A DNA stretch of 64,000 nt from Pedobacter alluvionis (GTDB taxonomy: Bacteria; Bacteroidota; Bacteroidia; Sphingobacteriales; Sphingobacteriaceae), in contig NZ_RCCK01000014.1 of NCBI RefSeq assembly GCF_003664035.1, forward strand, positions 456,981 to 520,980, written 5' to 3'. Position numbers and translations under genes: made by a program. This document shows, piece after piece, positions 9,761 through 19,194 of the stretch. The notes beneath the pieces were generated by a model. That model ran no database searches and had not been told where the DNA came from. It saw only the letters and a list, made by a program, of their open reading frames with translations. Each line of letters opens with the position of its first letter. The first letter of the stretch is position 1.

Positions 9761-11035
9761 ATGAAAAGAAAACTGCTATTCGGCGAAAGGATGTTATACG
9801 GAGATGGGAAAAGTCCGTTTAATCTTGTGCTACCTTTTAAAATCAAGGGCGAAATACAGGAAGATGACCTAAGGTTTGCCTTATTTAAAATTCAAAAAAA
9901 ACACCCTTGGTTAACTGCCTCAATACATTTCGATGAAGATAAAAGGCCTTGGTTCGTAACCAATCTTACTGAAACTTTTAGAATCCCCGTCCGCATTGTA
10001 AACAGGTTAAATGATGAGCATTGGGAAGAAGAATCTACATACGAGTGGGAAACCGTTTTTGACGCTTCCATTGCACCACTTTGCCGCATCACATGGGTTA
10101 AAGGCAAATCCGTTTCTGAATTTTTGATGGTATATCACCATTGCCTTTGTGATGGTACTTCTGTACTTTCTATTTTAACAGAATTGCTTCAGCTTTTGGA
10201 TGATCCGGATGCCAACATTGGGAAAGAGATTCCGATTATGGGAATGGAGGATGTAATCCCTAAAAAGATATTAAAAAGTTACCGGAATAGAACTAAAAAC
10301 GGATTGATTGGTAAAATTGCTACGCTTGCACTTTGGGTGATTCCGATCAAAAAGGTAGCTGTAGAACGTAAAAAGGATTTTATGCTCCACTGGAAGTTCG
10401 ATCAGGAATTCACCAAACAGATTATCCGGTTTTGCAAAGCCAATCAGTTTACGGTAAATACACTCTTAAGTGCCGCGGTTTTAACCGCATTTAGAGCGGT
10501 GAGAAAAGAAAAAGCATTTAACAAAATATCATTACCGGTAGACATCAGGAACTTTAACCCGATTATTAAAAAAGACCACATTTTTGCCTTTGGATTAATG
10601 ATTGTACTTTCACTATTGCCTGAAAAAGACTTTTTAGACAACGTTAAAGTATTACAAAAGGACGTAAATGAGAAATCGGCTAAACTTAATCCTTACAGTT
10701 TGATGATGATGATGGAAGCGTGCCATCCAGCGCTTAAGAATTTCACTAATTTCTTAAAATATGGCAAATCGAGCAACGATTGCATGTTTTCTAACCTTGG
10801 TAAAATCGACATCCCGTACCAATATCAAAACTTTGAAGTAGAAACCATTTTCAGTCCCTCGGTAATGGGCCCATTGGGCAATACCACCACCATGCTCACC
10901 TCCACTTACCGCAACCAAATGGACTTTACCTTTGTGGCCAGTGAAGGTTATATTCCATTTGTAGAAGCAGAGGCCATCAAAGAAAAAGTAATCACTATCC
11001 TTAAAGAACAAGTTGCAAAACAAATTGAGATTTAA
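9761..11035 (+). CDS. Condensation-domain-fold acyltransferase, first copy
   Basis: This 424-aa protein has the condensation/acyltransferase active-site motif HHCLCDG (HHxxxDG) near residue 127, and a second-half segment ending in SNLGKIDIP and a hydrophobic strand region. It is a stand-alone protein without A or PCP domains, like PapA5 or wax-ester-type acyltransferases. Next to synthase and glycosyltransferase genes it probably transfers the finished acyl chain from ACP or CoA to a hydroxyl or amine acceptor, possibly a sugar. The start MKRKLLFGERM aligns with the start chosen for its paralogue downstream. Confidence 0.75.
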   Translation: MKRKLLFGERMLYGDGKSPFNLVLPFKIKGEIQEDDLRFALFKIQKKHPWLTASIHFDEDKRPWFVTNLTETFRIPVRIVNRLNDEHWEEESTYEWETVFDASIAPLCRITWVKGKSVSEFLMVYHHCLCDGTSVLSILTELLQLLDDPDANIGKEIPIMGMEDVIPKKILKSYRNRTKNGLIGKIATLALWVIPIKKVAVERKKDFMLHWKFDQEFTKQIIRFCKANQFTVNTLLSAAVLTAFRAVRKEKAFNKISLPVDIRNFNPIIKKDHIFAFGLMIVLSLLPEKDFLDNVKVLQKDVNEKSAKLNPYSLMMMMEACHPALKNFTNFLKYGKSSNDCMFSNLGKIDIPYQYQNFEVETIFSPSVMGPLGNTTTMLTSTYRNQMDFTFVASEGYIPFVEAEAIKEKVITILKEQVAKQIEI

Positions 11036-11045
11036 CTGCTACCGC

Positions 11046-12314
11046 ATGAAAAGAAGATTAATTTTAGGAGAAAGAATAATGCATGTAGATACCAAAACAC
11101 CGCTAAATTGTGTTTTTGGCGCTAAAATATCAGGTAAAATCAATGAAGAAAACCTACATAAGGCATTGCACAAAATTCAGCTAAAACATCCCTTATTGCA
11201 GATGAATATTGACGCCACAGGCAAAGAACCTTACTTTGTATTAAACGAAAATATCAGCAAAATACCAGTTAGGATTACCAGTCGTCCAACAGATCAGAGC
11301 TGGCTAACTCAATCGAAAACAGAGTGGTACAAACTTTTTGATGCCCATAACGAACCATTGGCAAGAGTAGTGTGGCTAAAAGGCGAAACAGAATCTGAGA
11401 TTTTACTTGTTCTTCCACATTGCATTTGTGACGGAACTACTATTTTAAATTTAATGCGGGAGCTCATGACTTTAATAGATAATCCTGAACAAGATCTGGC
11501 TCCATATCCTTCATTTCGTTCCGTTTATGACCTCCTGCCAGAAGATTTTAAGATCACTAAAGCAGCCCATTTTAAAGGAAAAGTCTTCGCAGCGCTTGGT
11601 CGTTTATTCTTCTTTTTTAAAGCTACTTCCAATAATAATGTAGACCAGAGCAATTACGTTGTTCACTGGAAAATTAGCACCGACGATACCAAACAACTAT
11701 TGGTTAAGTGTAAAGAAGAAAATACTACTGTTCATGCCGCCATCTGTGTAGCCTTTATGGAGGCCTTTAAAAGTGTACGGGGTACCAAAGCACACGGCAA
11801 GGTCATTTGCCCTGTTGATATCAGGCGCTTTGTAGAGGCTATTAAACAAGATACCATGTTTGCTTTTGCACCCATTGCAGAGTTAAAGCTAGAAAAAAGT
11901 GAAAATGATTTCTGGACAAAAACCCGAAAATTAAAAAGCGATCTGGAAACAAAGGTAGCTGAAATGAAAGTTTACGATCTGTTAAACATGAGTGAATATT
12001 TCCATTCATCCGTAAATAAAATGATCGGATTTTTAAAAACAACCAAGGGTACACACGATGTTACACTGAGTAATATGGGAGTTTTAAACATCCCTAAAGA
12101 TTATAAAAGTTTTGTATTAAAAACCATTTACAGTCCTACGGTTGCTTTCCCATGGAAAAATGCAAATACATTAGTTTGTAGCACTTTTAATGGGCAATTG
12201 GATTTCTCATTTATGTCGAACGAATCGTTCCTTCGCGAATTTGAAGCCTGGCAGATCAAAGACAGGGCAATGGAATTTATTAAAGAAAATTTAAAGGAGC
12301 TGGTCAATGTCTGA
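11046..12314 (+). CDS. Condensation-domain-fold acyltransferase, second copy
   Basis: This is a paralogue of the preceding acyltransferase with active-site motif PHCICDG (HxxxDG). An upstream in-frame ATG at 11013 lies inside the previous gene. The ATG at 11046 is preferred because it gives MKRRLILGERIM, which lines up with the N-terminus of the first copy and lies 10 nt after that gene's stop. The protein is then 422 aa. Two diverged acyltransferases paired with two diverged glycosyltransferases suggest a product with more than one sugar or acyl group. The gene overlaps the next one by 8 bp. Confidence 0.75.
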   Translation: MKRRLILGERIMHVDTKTPLNCVFGAKISGKINEENLHKALHKIQLKHPLLQMNIDATGKEPYFVLNENISKIPVRITSRPTDQSWLTQSKTEWYKLFDAHNEPLARVVWLKGETESEILLVLPHCICDGTTILNLMRELMTLIDNPEQDLAPYPSFRSVYDLLPEDFKITKAAHFKGKVFAALGRLFFFFKATSNNNVDQSNYVVHWKISTDDTKQLLVKCKEENTTVHAAICVAFMEAFKSVRGTKAHGKVICPVDIRRFVEAIKQDTMFAFAPIAELKLEKSENDFWTKTRKLKSDLETKVAEMKVYDLLNMSEYFHSSVNKMIGFLKTTKGTHDVTLSNMGVLNIPKDYKSFVLKTIYSPTVAFPWKNANTLVCSTFNGQLDFSFMSNESFLREFEAWQIKDRAMEFIKENLKELVNV

Positions 12315-12876
12315 TTACCTGGAGCATAATAAGCAGACAAAAGTATCGAATTGGAAGAAGTTTGTACGAAAAAACCTGCTGTTACACCTTATCCCTAACA
12401 CCATATTAAATACTATTGTGCCTTACTTTGCTTTTAAAGCACAAAATTCGGTTCATTTATTTAGTGGTGAGCAAAATCTAGCCAGGTTTTTATTGCCCAT
12501 GTCTCTACTACTCCCATTTATGATTACGCTCGACATTTTAAAGAAAATAAAACTGCTTCAAAACTCAGGTGCAATTAATTACAAGGTAGACGAGAAAATT
12601 TCGGGTTATCCTTTTATCTTGAAAAAAGCAGGCCTTAATGGTTTGTATAGCATCGCCATTGTATTTTCCATAATGCTTATACTGCACTTCTCTTTCCCTA
12701 AAAATCACGATTTCGGAATCACCACATCTGCAGTATGTGCGGGATTATTGGCGGGATTATATTCCATTACCTTTTTTTATCTCGCAATTAGGCGGTTTAA
12801 AAATGATGCGGTAACATATTTTCCTTTTGAAAGCACTTGTCATTCTGAACGCAGTGAAGGCTCCACTCAATCATAG
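12307..12876 (+). CDS. Small integral membrane protein closing the cluster
   Basis: This 189-aa protein is not recognised. It has about four hydrophobic stretches (near residues 26-44, 60-77, 108-126 and 137-158) separated by Lys/Arg-rich loops, so it is probably an inner-membrane protein with cytoplasmic termini. It overlaps the second acyltransferase by 8 bp and is therefore part of the cluster, where it could help place or move the lipid product. Its last dozen residues (CHSERSEGSTQS) are encoded by a common intergenic repeat of this genome, so the original C-terminus was probably replaced or extended by repeat DNA. Confidence 0.6.
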   Translation: MSDYLEHNKQTKVSNWKKFVRKNLLLHLIPNTILNTIVPYFAFKAQNSVHLFSGEQNLARFLLPMSLLLPFMITLDILKKIKLLQNSGAINYKVDEKISGYPFILKKAGLNGLYSIAIVFSIMLILHFSFPKNHDFGITTSAVCAGLLAGLYSITFFYLAIRRFKNDAVTYFPFESTCHSERSEGSTQS

Positions 12877-12961
12877 GCCTTTCTCATACATCCTTGCTGC
12901 AAGCGACGAAGATTAAAAGTTTTAACACCAGCATTACGCTCCAAAAGCAATGACTGTAAAA

Positions 12962-15049
12962 CTATTCCAACCAAACCATTTGCGTAAAAGCACCATTGGT
13001 AGCAACGTCCCAGGCCTCTACCCTTACCCACTTACGGCCTTTTAAATTAATTGCCCAACTGTAATCTTTTGTCCCAAAAGCCTGGGTAGTGTTTAAATTA
13101 ATACGGTTACGATAGACCTTTAACCCGTCACCCGATACAATTTCAACAAAACTTAAGGGGAATGTCCAGTTGAGTTGCATATTTATTTTTGCTTTACCAC
13201 TATGATCAATCTTTAATGTTTCTCCTGCTCCTTTTCCATTAATGTTAAACTTTGGAATCAATACCTCTCCCGTAGAAACAAAAAATTTGCCTTCCCGCAT
13301 TACGTCCAGAACAGGCTTCCATCCTTCTGCATAGTTTGGCAACTTATCCATCTGTAAATAATTCACGTTTAAGTGTGCGTACATTTCATTTTGCTCGGTA
13401 ATAGTAAAGATGTCAGCTTCAGAAATGATATGTTTTTTCAGCCCCCAATTCGCCATATCGTCCATTAAGTTCAATACTCTTTTACTTAAGGTTGGTAAGG
13501 AAAGATCTCCCGGAATCGCCTTCCAGGCTGCCCCCATAAAGGTTTCCGATTTAAAAAAATCTTCCTCCTTATATTTATCCGGATAACCGGTTGAAGCCTT
13601 AGTCCGGGCATGGGCTGTCCACGCCAGGCCTTGCTCCTGTTCCAGTAATTTCAGCATTTCAGCCTTATTGCTAACTCGGTAAACTTTCCCATACTTTGGA
13701 TCATTGGTTTCGAAAGGCAGATCGCTTTTTCGCGACATAATCCAATAAATTGGTTTAGGAAAAAATGCCAGCCAATGTCCACCATAAAAATTATTGGCTT
13801 CTTCTCCCGGTAACAGTAAAAAATTAGCATCAGATAACCTTTTGGTTTGTTTAAACAAGGCATCTAATTCTTTTAAACGGATCGAATCTGGTCCTTTTGG
13901 ATGTCCCGGTCCATGAAATTCGGCAAGCTTAACAATATTTAAACCTGCTTTTTTTAATACGTCAACAAATTCCGGTTTTTCTGGGATGGTTTTTCCGCTT
14001 AGCACTACATCCGAAATAAACTCGTTGTGAAAATGGCTAGCCATTGTTTTAAAGCCAGCCAAGGGCACATAAGTATCGTGATTTGTAAACTTTTTAACTG
14101 CTGTCAAAACTGTTTCTGCTTTCCCTGTGCTTAACAAACAGAAGAAATTAAGGCGTTGCCGGGTATTGGGAGGTGCATTAAACCATGGTACATAACGTTT
14201 ATCTCCTAAAGGATCCTGACGGATGCCAATACCAAAATCGGGAATCAGGTTTAAGTAATTGCTCCCTTTCCAGGTAAATTTGAGGTTAAAAGCTTCATCC
14301 AGTGGATAAAAATATTGATGTGGGGCAGGAAAAACAGCCAAACTTCCACCTTTATTTTCGCCGATAACAGTACGGTATTTTACTTCCAAATTTTTAGCTG
14401 GATCCGCTTTGGCTGATTTCTCCCGCTGAAGATTTCCCTTTACATCAGACCAGGCTACATTAGACCAGGTCTCTTTTTTACTTATCAATCCGGCATCGTA
14501 CAAAATAGCTGTTGAATCTTTTGGAGTAGATACTACAGCTGCTACATTAAATAATGGGCTTCCATTATACAACGTTATTTCTAAAGCACCACTAAATGTT
14601 TCACATTGCACTCCATTTATTCTCACTACAGTTTGGGCACCTTTCGTAAAAACACTGGTAGCTCCCTTAGCAAACTTTACAACATTTGTGGTGTATGGCC
14701 TGGTTGGAACACGATCGAAAAAAACATCCCAGCCGCCACTGTTTGGGCTTAAGGTACGTTTACCTATTCTCAGCACAAATGCAGGATCGAGATGAGCAGC
14801 TACTTCTTTTAAAGCGCCTGGTTTCCCCATCTGCAAACTGTTGAACAGTGGTTTGCCTTTTTCCAGATCAAGAACCATTTTCCCAATAGCACTATTGCCA
14901 ACCGGCCAGCTTACCACCAGTCCTTTTTGCCTTAGAGAAACAATTGCTCCATTAGGTTTAAAACCATTTAAATTAACCTGAGCAGATGCATTTAGAAAGA
15001 ACACACAAATAATAATAAAAAATGGAAGTAACTTTTTCATCAAGGACAT
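12962..15049 (-). CDS. Secreted protein with PHP-like metal-dependent hydrolase segment
   Basis: The 695-aa protein has an N-terminal signal peptide ending near ASAQ, so it is exported. About residues 30-330 look like a beta-rich domain. About residues 340-600 contain His- and Glu-rich motifs (ASHFHNEF, LPGEEANNF, YGGHW, WTAHARTK), which fit a PHP-type metal-dependent hydrolase fold. The C-terminus is another beta-rich segment. I do not recognise a specific enzyme. The gene stands alone on the minus strand, facing the biosynthetic cluster. A role in degrading or modifying an exported carbohydrate or phosphate ester is only a guess. Confidence 0.55.
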   Translation of the reverse strand: MSLMKKLLPFFIIICVFFLNASAQVNLNGFKPNGAIVSLRQKGLVVSWPVGNSAIGKMVLDLEKGKPLFNSLQMGKPGALKEVAAHLDPAFVLRIGKRTLSPNSGGWDVFFDRVPTRPYTTNVVKFAKGATSVFTKGAQTVVRINGVQCETFSGALEITLYNGSPLFNVAAVVSTPKDSTAILYDAGLISKKETWSNVAWSDVKGNLQREKSAKADPAKNLEVKYRTVIGENKGGSLAVFPAPHQYFYPLDEAFNLKFTWKGSNYLNLIPDFGIGIRQDPLGDKRYVPWFNAPPNTRQRLNFFCLLSTGKAETVLTAVKKFTNHDTYVPLAGFKTMASHFHNEFISDVVLSGKTIPEKPEFVDVLKKAGLNIVKLAEFHGPGHPKGPDSIRLKELDALFKQTKRLSDANFLLLPGEEANNFYGGHWLAFFPKPIYWIMSRKSDLPFETNDPKYGKVYRVSNKAEMLKLLEQEQGLAWTAHARTKASTGYPDKYKEEDFFKSETFMGAAWKAIPGDLSLPTLSKRVLNLMDDMANWGLKKHIISEADIFTITEQNEMYAHLNVNYLQMDKLPNYAEGWKPVLDVMREGKFFVSTGEVLIPKFNINGKGAGETLKIDHSGKAKINMQLNWTFPLSFVEIVSGDGLKVYRNRINLNTTQAFGTKDYSWAINLKGRKWVRVEAWDVATNGAFTQMVWLE

Positions 15050-15346
15050 TAGTTTTTTTGGTTAGCAGATCACATGCAAGATAATGATTATGAGCAAAAT
15101 ATACACTTTCCCAATATTGAGTTAATTATTATAATCATTTAATTTTTCATTTTTAAAACCTTAAGCACCTCAACTTCGTAATAATAAAAACCAACAAACA
15201 TTTGACCGTTAAGAAATTAAGAACATTAAAATGGAAGTCGACTGCCTGTTCACAGATTAAAACAGTACGTTTTGTTCATTTTTTATTTTTTTATAAAAAA
15301 ACCGTTACATTGTTTAATTTGATCATAAATTTTAAACTCAAACATT

Positions 15347-16201
15347 GTGCATCCTGTACTGCTTAGAAATAATGTGAAAATCCTTGGCGAAGGTAGCCAG
15401 GTTATTGTATTTGCCCACGGCTTCGGCTGTGCGCAAAGTTCCTGGAAATTTATTACAGATGCTTTTCTGAAAGACTATAAGGTAATCCTATTTGATTATG
15501 TAGGATCAGGTGATTCAGACCTAAGCCAATATGAGCAACGGAAATATGCTACTCTTGAAGGATATGCCTGTGATGTAATTGAAATCATAGAAGCACTTAA
15601 TTTGAAGAACATTATATTTGTTGGACACTCAGTTAGCAGTATGATCGGCATGATTGCCGCATTACAAATGCCTGAAGCATTTAAAAAACTTGTTTTTATT
15701 GGTCCTTCGCCAAGATATTTAAACGATCATAACTATATCGGCGGATTTAATGCAAACGATATTGAAACCATTTTTGAACATATTGCCCATGATTATGTAG
15801 CCTGGAGCAAACAATTTGCGCCAATGATGATAGACAGCCCTTCTAAGCCCGAACTAGCTGATTTTTTAGAGGAGTGTTTTGAAGCTACAGACCCAAGTGT
15901 GGCCCTGGCCTTTGCAATGGCCACCTTTAAAGCAGATTACAGAGACAAATTAAAAAACCTCGAAGTACCAAGTCTTACCTTGCAAGGTACTAACGATGTC
16001 ATAGCTCCTTTATCGGTTGCAGAATTTATTCATAAAAATACGCCAGACAATTTTTTGGTTGTTATGAAAGCCACTGGTCACTTTCCACATATTAGCGAAC
16101 CAGAAGAAACAATAAAGGAAATAAAGAACTTTATAGAAGATCTCAGTTCAAAATCAGCATCAGATCATCGGCATACGCCAGAAAATTTCGCTCATCATTA
16201 A
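15347..16201 (+). CDS. RsbQ-like alpha/beta hydrolase
   Basis: This 284-aa hydrolase carries AHGFGC, the nucleophile elbow GHSVSSMIG, the segment GPSPRYLND and a C-terminal GHFPH. This combination is characteristic of the RsbQ / DAD2-KAI2 group. In Bacillus RsbQ works with the PAS phosphatase RsbP in energy-stress signalling; no such partner is visible here. The start is GTG (CAT CCT follows), chosen because it gives the expected short N-terminus before NNVKILGEG. The last 20 residues are rich in Ser and His and extend beyond the usual family end. Confidence 0.8.
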   Translation: MHPVLLRNNVKILGEGSQVIVFAHGFGCAQSSWKFITDAFLKDYKVILFDYVGSGDSDLSQYEQRKYATLEGYACDVIEIIEALNLKNIIFVGHSVSSMIGMIAALQMPEAFKKLVFIGPSPRYLNDHNYIGGFNANDIETIFEHIAHDYVAWSKQFAPMMIDSPSKPELADFLEECFEATDPSVALAFAMATFKADYRDKLKNLEVPSLTLQGTNDVIAPLSVAEFIHKNTPDNFLVVMKATGHFPHISEPEETIKEIKNFIEDLSSKSASDHRHTPENFAHH

Positions 16202-17030
16202 TTTAAAACATGGTAACAAAGAAAGTATAGGTTATGGACCAAAAATGCCTTCACTTCTTTTCTAAGCTTTTTGCATAATCATCGCAATTAATTATATCCA
16301 ATGAGGCTATCTTATAAATATAGAACTATCATCCTGAGGGTTAATTTATTTTATAAAAATCAATATAAATAACAGTATTACTATGCGTACCCCCTAGTTA
16401 CCGTCATTTCGAGCGGAGTGCAACGCAGTCGAGAAATCTAACTAAATAGATCTCTCCACTTCGCGTTGCTCCGGTCGAGATGAAGACCACTCTATTGGAG
16501 TCTGTCAATGGTAGCTTATCGAAGGGCTTGTTTTAAATGCTTAACAAGGCGTTTCGATACTTCTTCAAGCTCAGTCCATGCTGAGCTCAACGTGACAAAT
16601 TCAAGTGAATTACAATTTATGATACAGCCTCTAACCCACCGTCCTCAATCGCCTGCAAACGTACATTTAGTTTAGCCTCCACCATTAACATAAATGGTTA
16701 AAAACAATTTAAAGGCAATACCTTTAGTTTTTCATATACCCCTTACTGCCAGATAATTATTAATCATTTCTTTAGATGTAATGCTAAAAAGTTCCCCCTC
16801 GTGGCATAAGTCATAAATAGAATAACGCATAATTAACTGACTATACAATGAACAAAATGAATAAAATATATATTTTCTGAAATCCGACCCAGTTTTCTTC
16901 ACGTATATAAGCCCATTCGTCTCTGATTTCTTGTCATTATTTACTTTAATAAATACCCAGGAACTAGTCAGAACTTATATTAATTCAACATTATTCAATA
17001 AAATGTATCCTATTATCCATAAAAAATAAA
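16202..17030. other. Intergenic region with repeats, no gene seen
   Basis: This 829-bp gap holds an A/T-rich lead (TTTATTTTATAAAAATCAA at about 16346) that also precedes repeat copies near 28056 and 63378. A GTCATTTCGAGCGGA-type repeat follows at 16402-16510. The rest is A/T-rich with no convincing reading frame, and probably contains the promoter of the M16-like gene. Confidence 0.6.
16402..16510 (+). repeat. GTCATTTCGA-type intergenic inverted repeat
   Basis: The two halves (GTCATTTCGAGCGGAG... and ...CTCCGGTCGAGATGA) are imperfect inverted repeats around paired AGATCT/AGAAATCT-type sequences. Related copies lie at 28394-28472, 33657-33752, 45521-45603 and, in reverse orientation, at 62566-62693; the last shares even the flanking GGAGTCTGTCAATG. 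Confidence 0.7.
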
Positions 17031-17651
17031 ATGAACAGAATTAAAACAATTGCAATTTTGGCCTTTGCCATCTTCTCGGCTTATACAGCTGGAGCACAAA
17101 CATTTAAGGAGCCTGTAAGCTATAAACTTAAAAATGGCATGAACATTATCATCTCTGAAAACAACAGGTCGCCAAAGGCTTATTCCAGCTTTACTTTAGA
17201 TGCTCAAGCATTCAGTAATCAAAAAGATGGCGTAGTTGAGTTATTAAATGCCGTATTAAATGAAAATGTGAGCAAAAATGCGAACATCAGTTTTAAAGAT
17301 AACAGTGGCAAACTGGCTACCGCCAATGCCGATCTTACAAAAGATTTAACTGAAATGGCTTCTTTGATCCGGAATGCCACAATCGATCAAAAAACTTTCA
17401 ATATTGCAAAAGCTAAATTGATAACCAGCTTACAAACAAACGATTATGATTACGATCAATCGGTAAATGAAAATTCGATCAATGCATTAACTTTAGCGGA
17501 TGTAAAAAGTTTTTATAGCCAGATATCTCCGGAAAAAACGTTTTTAACCATTGCAGGTGATGTAGAATTAAATACAGCCAAAGCTTCAGCAAAAAAAGCT
17601 TTTGGCAATTGGAACCGAATACAAGAACCTGCATTAACTGCAGCAAAGTAA
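17031..17651 (+). CDS. Secreted M16-peptidase-like protein lacking the zinc motif
   Basis: This 206-aa protein begins with a signal peptide ending at AGAQ. It retains the first strand of an M16 domain (VSYKLKNGMNIIISEN) and the domain's closing segment (LTLADVKSFYSQISPEKTFLTIAGD). The HxxEH zinc motif that should follow the first strand is absent, and the protein is about half the length of a usual M16 peptidase. It is therefore either a catalytically dead partner, like non-catalytic M16B subunits, or a decayed gene. No active M16 partner is adjacent. A strong terminator follows 18 bp downstream. Confidence 0.6.
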   Translation: MNRIKTIAILAFAIFSAYTAGAQTFKEPVSYKLKNGMNIIISENNRSPKAYSSFTLDAQAFSNQKDGVVELLNAVLNENVSKNANISFKDNSGKLATANADLTKDLTEMASLIRNATIDQKTFNIAKAKLITSLQTNDYDYDQSVNENSINALTLADVKSFYSQISPEKTFLTIAGDVELNTAKASAKKAFGNWNRIQEPALTAAK

Positions 17652-17669
17652 TATTAAAATTAAATTCAG

Positions 17670-17699
17670 GCCCTTTGATTTTGCTCAAAGGGCATTTTT
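17670..17699 (+). terminator. Rho-independent terminator after the M16-like gene
   Basis: A perfect 9-bp stem, GCCCTTTGA / TCAAAGGGC, with a 6-nt loop is followed by ATTTTTAT. It lies 18 nt after the stop codon. Confidence 0.85.
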
Positions 17700-17800
17700 A
17701 TGCCCAAAATGTTACAAGAGATTGAATTTAAGCGACACGTATTCAAGAAATCATTCAATATATTCGTTTTAAATAAAGCATCATTTCTGAAAACCGACAG

Positions 17801-19150
17801 ATGAAAAAAACATACTCACTCCTAATTTTTTTTACCATAAGTGTATCTCTACAGGCCCAAGTTGTTGTTAACCGAAATCAGGATATCGATACGATGGTTA
17901 AAAACGTAAATCAGGATTCGCTAAAATCATATATCAGTAAAATGGTTTCTTTTGGAACCAGAAATACGCTTAGCGATATTAAAAGTAAAACCAAAGGAAT
18001 TGGAGCCGCCAGAAATTGGGTGGTAAATAAGTTTAATCAATTTGCAAAGCACAGTGATGGCAGGCTTACCGCGTACCTGGATACCATTACATTTAAACCT
18101 GATGGAAAAAGAATAGACCAACCCACACTTTTGGGCAATGCTGTAGCTATACTAAAGGGCACTGATGCAAACGACAAGCGCGTTTATGTAGTGAGCGGAC
18201 ACCTCGATAGCCGGGTTACCGATGTAATGAACAGAAGCAGTGATGCACCCGGCGCCAATGATGATGGCAGTGGTGTTGCCGGTGTAATTGAAGCTGCAAG
18301 GATTATGAGTCAGTATAAATTTCCGGCCACCATCATATTTGTAGCCGTGAGCGGTGAAGAGCAATCTTTATTAGGCTCCGGTTTTATGGCTGCAAAAGCA
18401 AAAAAAGAAAACTGGAATGTAGATGCCATGTTAAACAATGATATGATTGGCAGCAACAACAGTAGCGAGACACAAATCATAGACAATACCAGGCTCCGTG
18501 TATTTAGTGAGGGTTTACCAGGTTTCGAGCTGGATAAAAATGCAAAATCTATCCGCCAGTTTGGGTTAGAGAACGATGGTAAAAGCCGTCAGCTGGCCCG
18601 ATACGTTAAAGAAATAGGCGAGCGTTATGTAGATCAGTTGGAAGTTAAATTAATTTACAGAAATGACAGGTTTCTGCGCGGTGGAGACCATACCCCATTT
18701 GTAGAAAATGGATTTACCGCGGTACGCATAACCGAAATGAACGAAAATTTCGATCACCAGCATCAAGACCTTAGAACAGAGAAAGGCATTAGGTATGGCG
18801 ACCTTCAGGAATTTATGGATTTCGAATATTTACGTAAAAATACAGGTGTAAATATTGCAGTTTTGGCCAATCTGGCCAAAGCGCCATCTAGCCCAACCGA
18901 AGTAAAAGTTGATGTTAAAAACCTGAGCAACTCTACTTTTTTATACTGGAAAGCACCACTTAATGGCACAGTAAAGGGTTATTATGTTTTAATGCGCGAA
19001 ACCAGTAGTGCCGTTTGGGAAAAGAAATTTTTCACTTCAGCTACTGAATTGAGATTGCCTTATAGTAAAGACAATTACTTATTTGCTGTACAAAGCGTTG
19101 GGAATGATGACAATGAGAGCTTGCCTGTTGTCCCAGGCATTGGCCGGTAA
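17801..19150 (+). CDS. Secreted M28-family zinc metallopeptidase
   Basis: This 449-aa protein has a signal peptide ending near LQAQ. It carries all the M28 aminopeptidase landmarks in order: SGHLDS (metal His/Asp), GANDDGSG (bridging Asp), SGEEQSLLGS (catalytic Glu-Glu), NNDMIGS (metal Asp) and GGDHTPF (metal His). Residues from about 360 form a fibronectin-III-like beta domain. It would cleave N-terminal residues or small peptides in the periplasm or outside the cell. It is preceded by a clear terminator, so it has its own promoter. Confidence 0.9.
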   Translation: MKKTYSLLIFFTISVSLQAQVVVNRNQDIDTMVKNVNQDSLKSYISKMVSFGTRNTLSDIKSKTKGIGAARNWVVNKFNQFAKHSDGRLTAYLDTITFKPDGKRIDQPTLLGNAVAILKGTDANDKRVYVVSGHLDSRVTDVMNRSSDAPGANDDGSGVAGVIEAARIMSQYKFPATIIFVAVSGEEQSLLGSGFMAAKAKKENWNVDAMLNNDMIGSNNSSETQIIDNTRLRVFSEGLPGFELDKNAKSIRQFGLENDGKSRQLARYVKEIGERYVDQLEVKLIYRNDRFLRGGDHTPFVENGFTAVRITEMNENFDHQHQDLRTEKGIRYGDLQEFMDFEYLRKNTGVNIAVLANLAKAPSSPTEVKVDVKNLSNSTFLYWKAPLNGTVKGYYVLMRETSSAVWEKKFFTSATELRLPYSKDNYLFAVQSVGNDDNESLPVVPGIGR

Positions 19151-19194
19151 TAAAACATTTAGGATTTACCATTGTTTAAACTCAAATTTATAGC

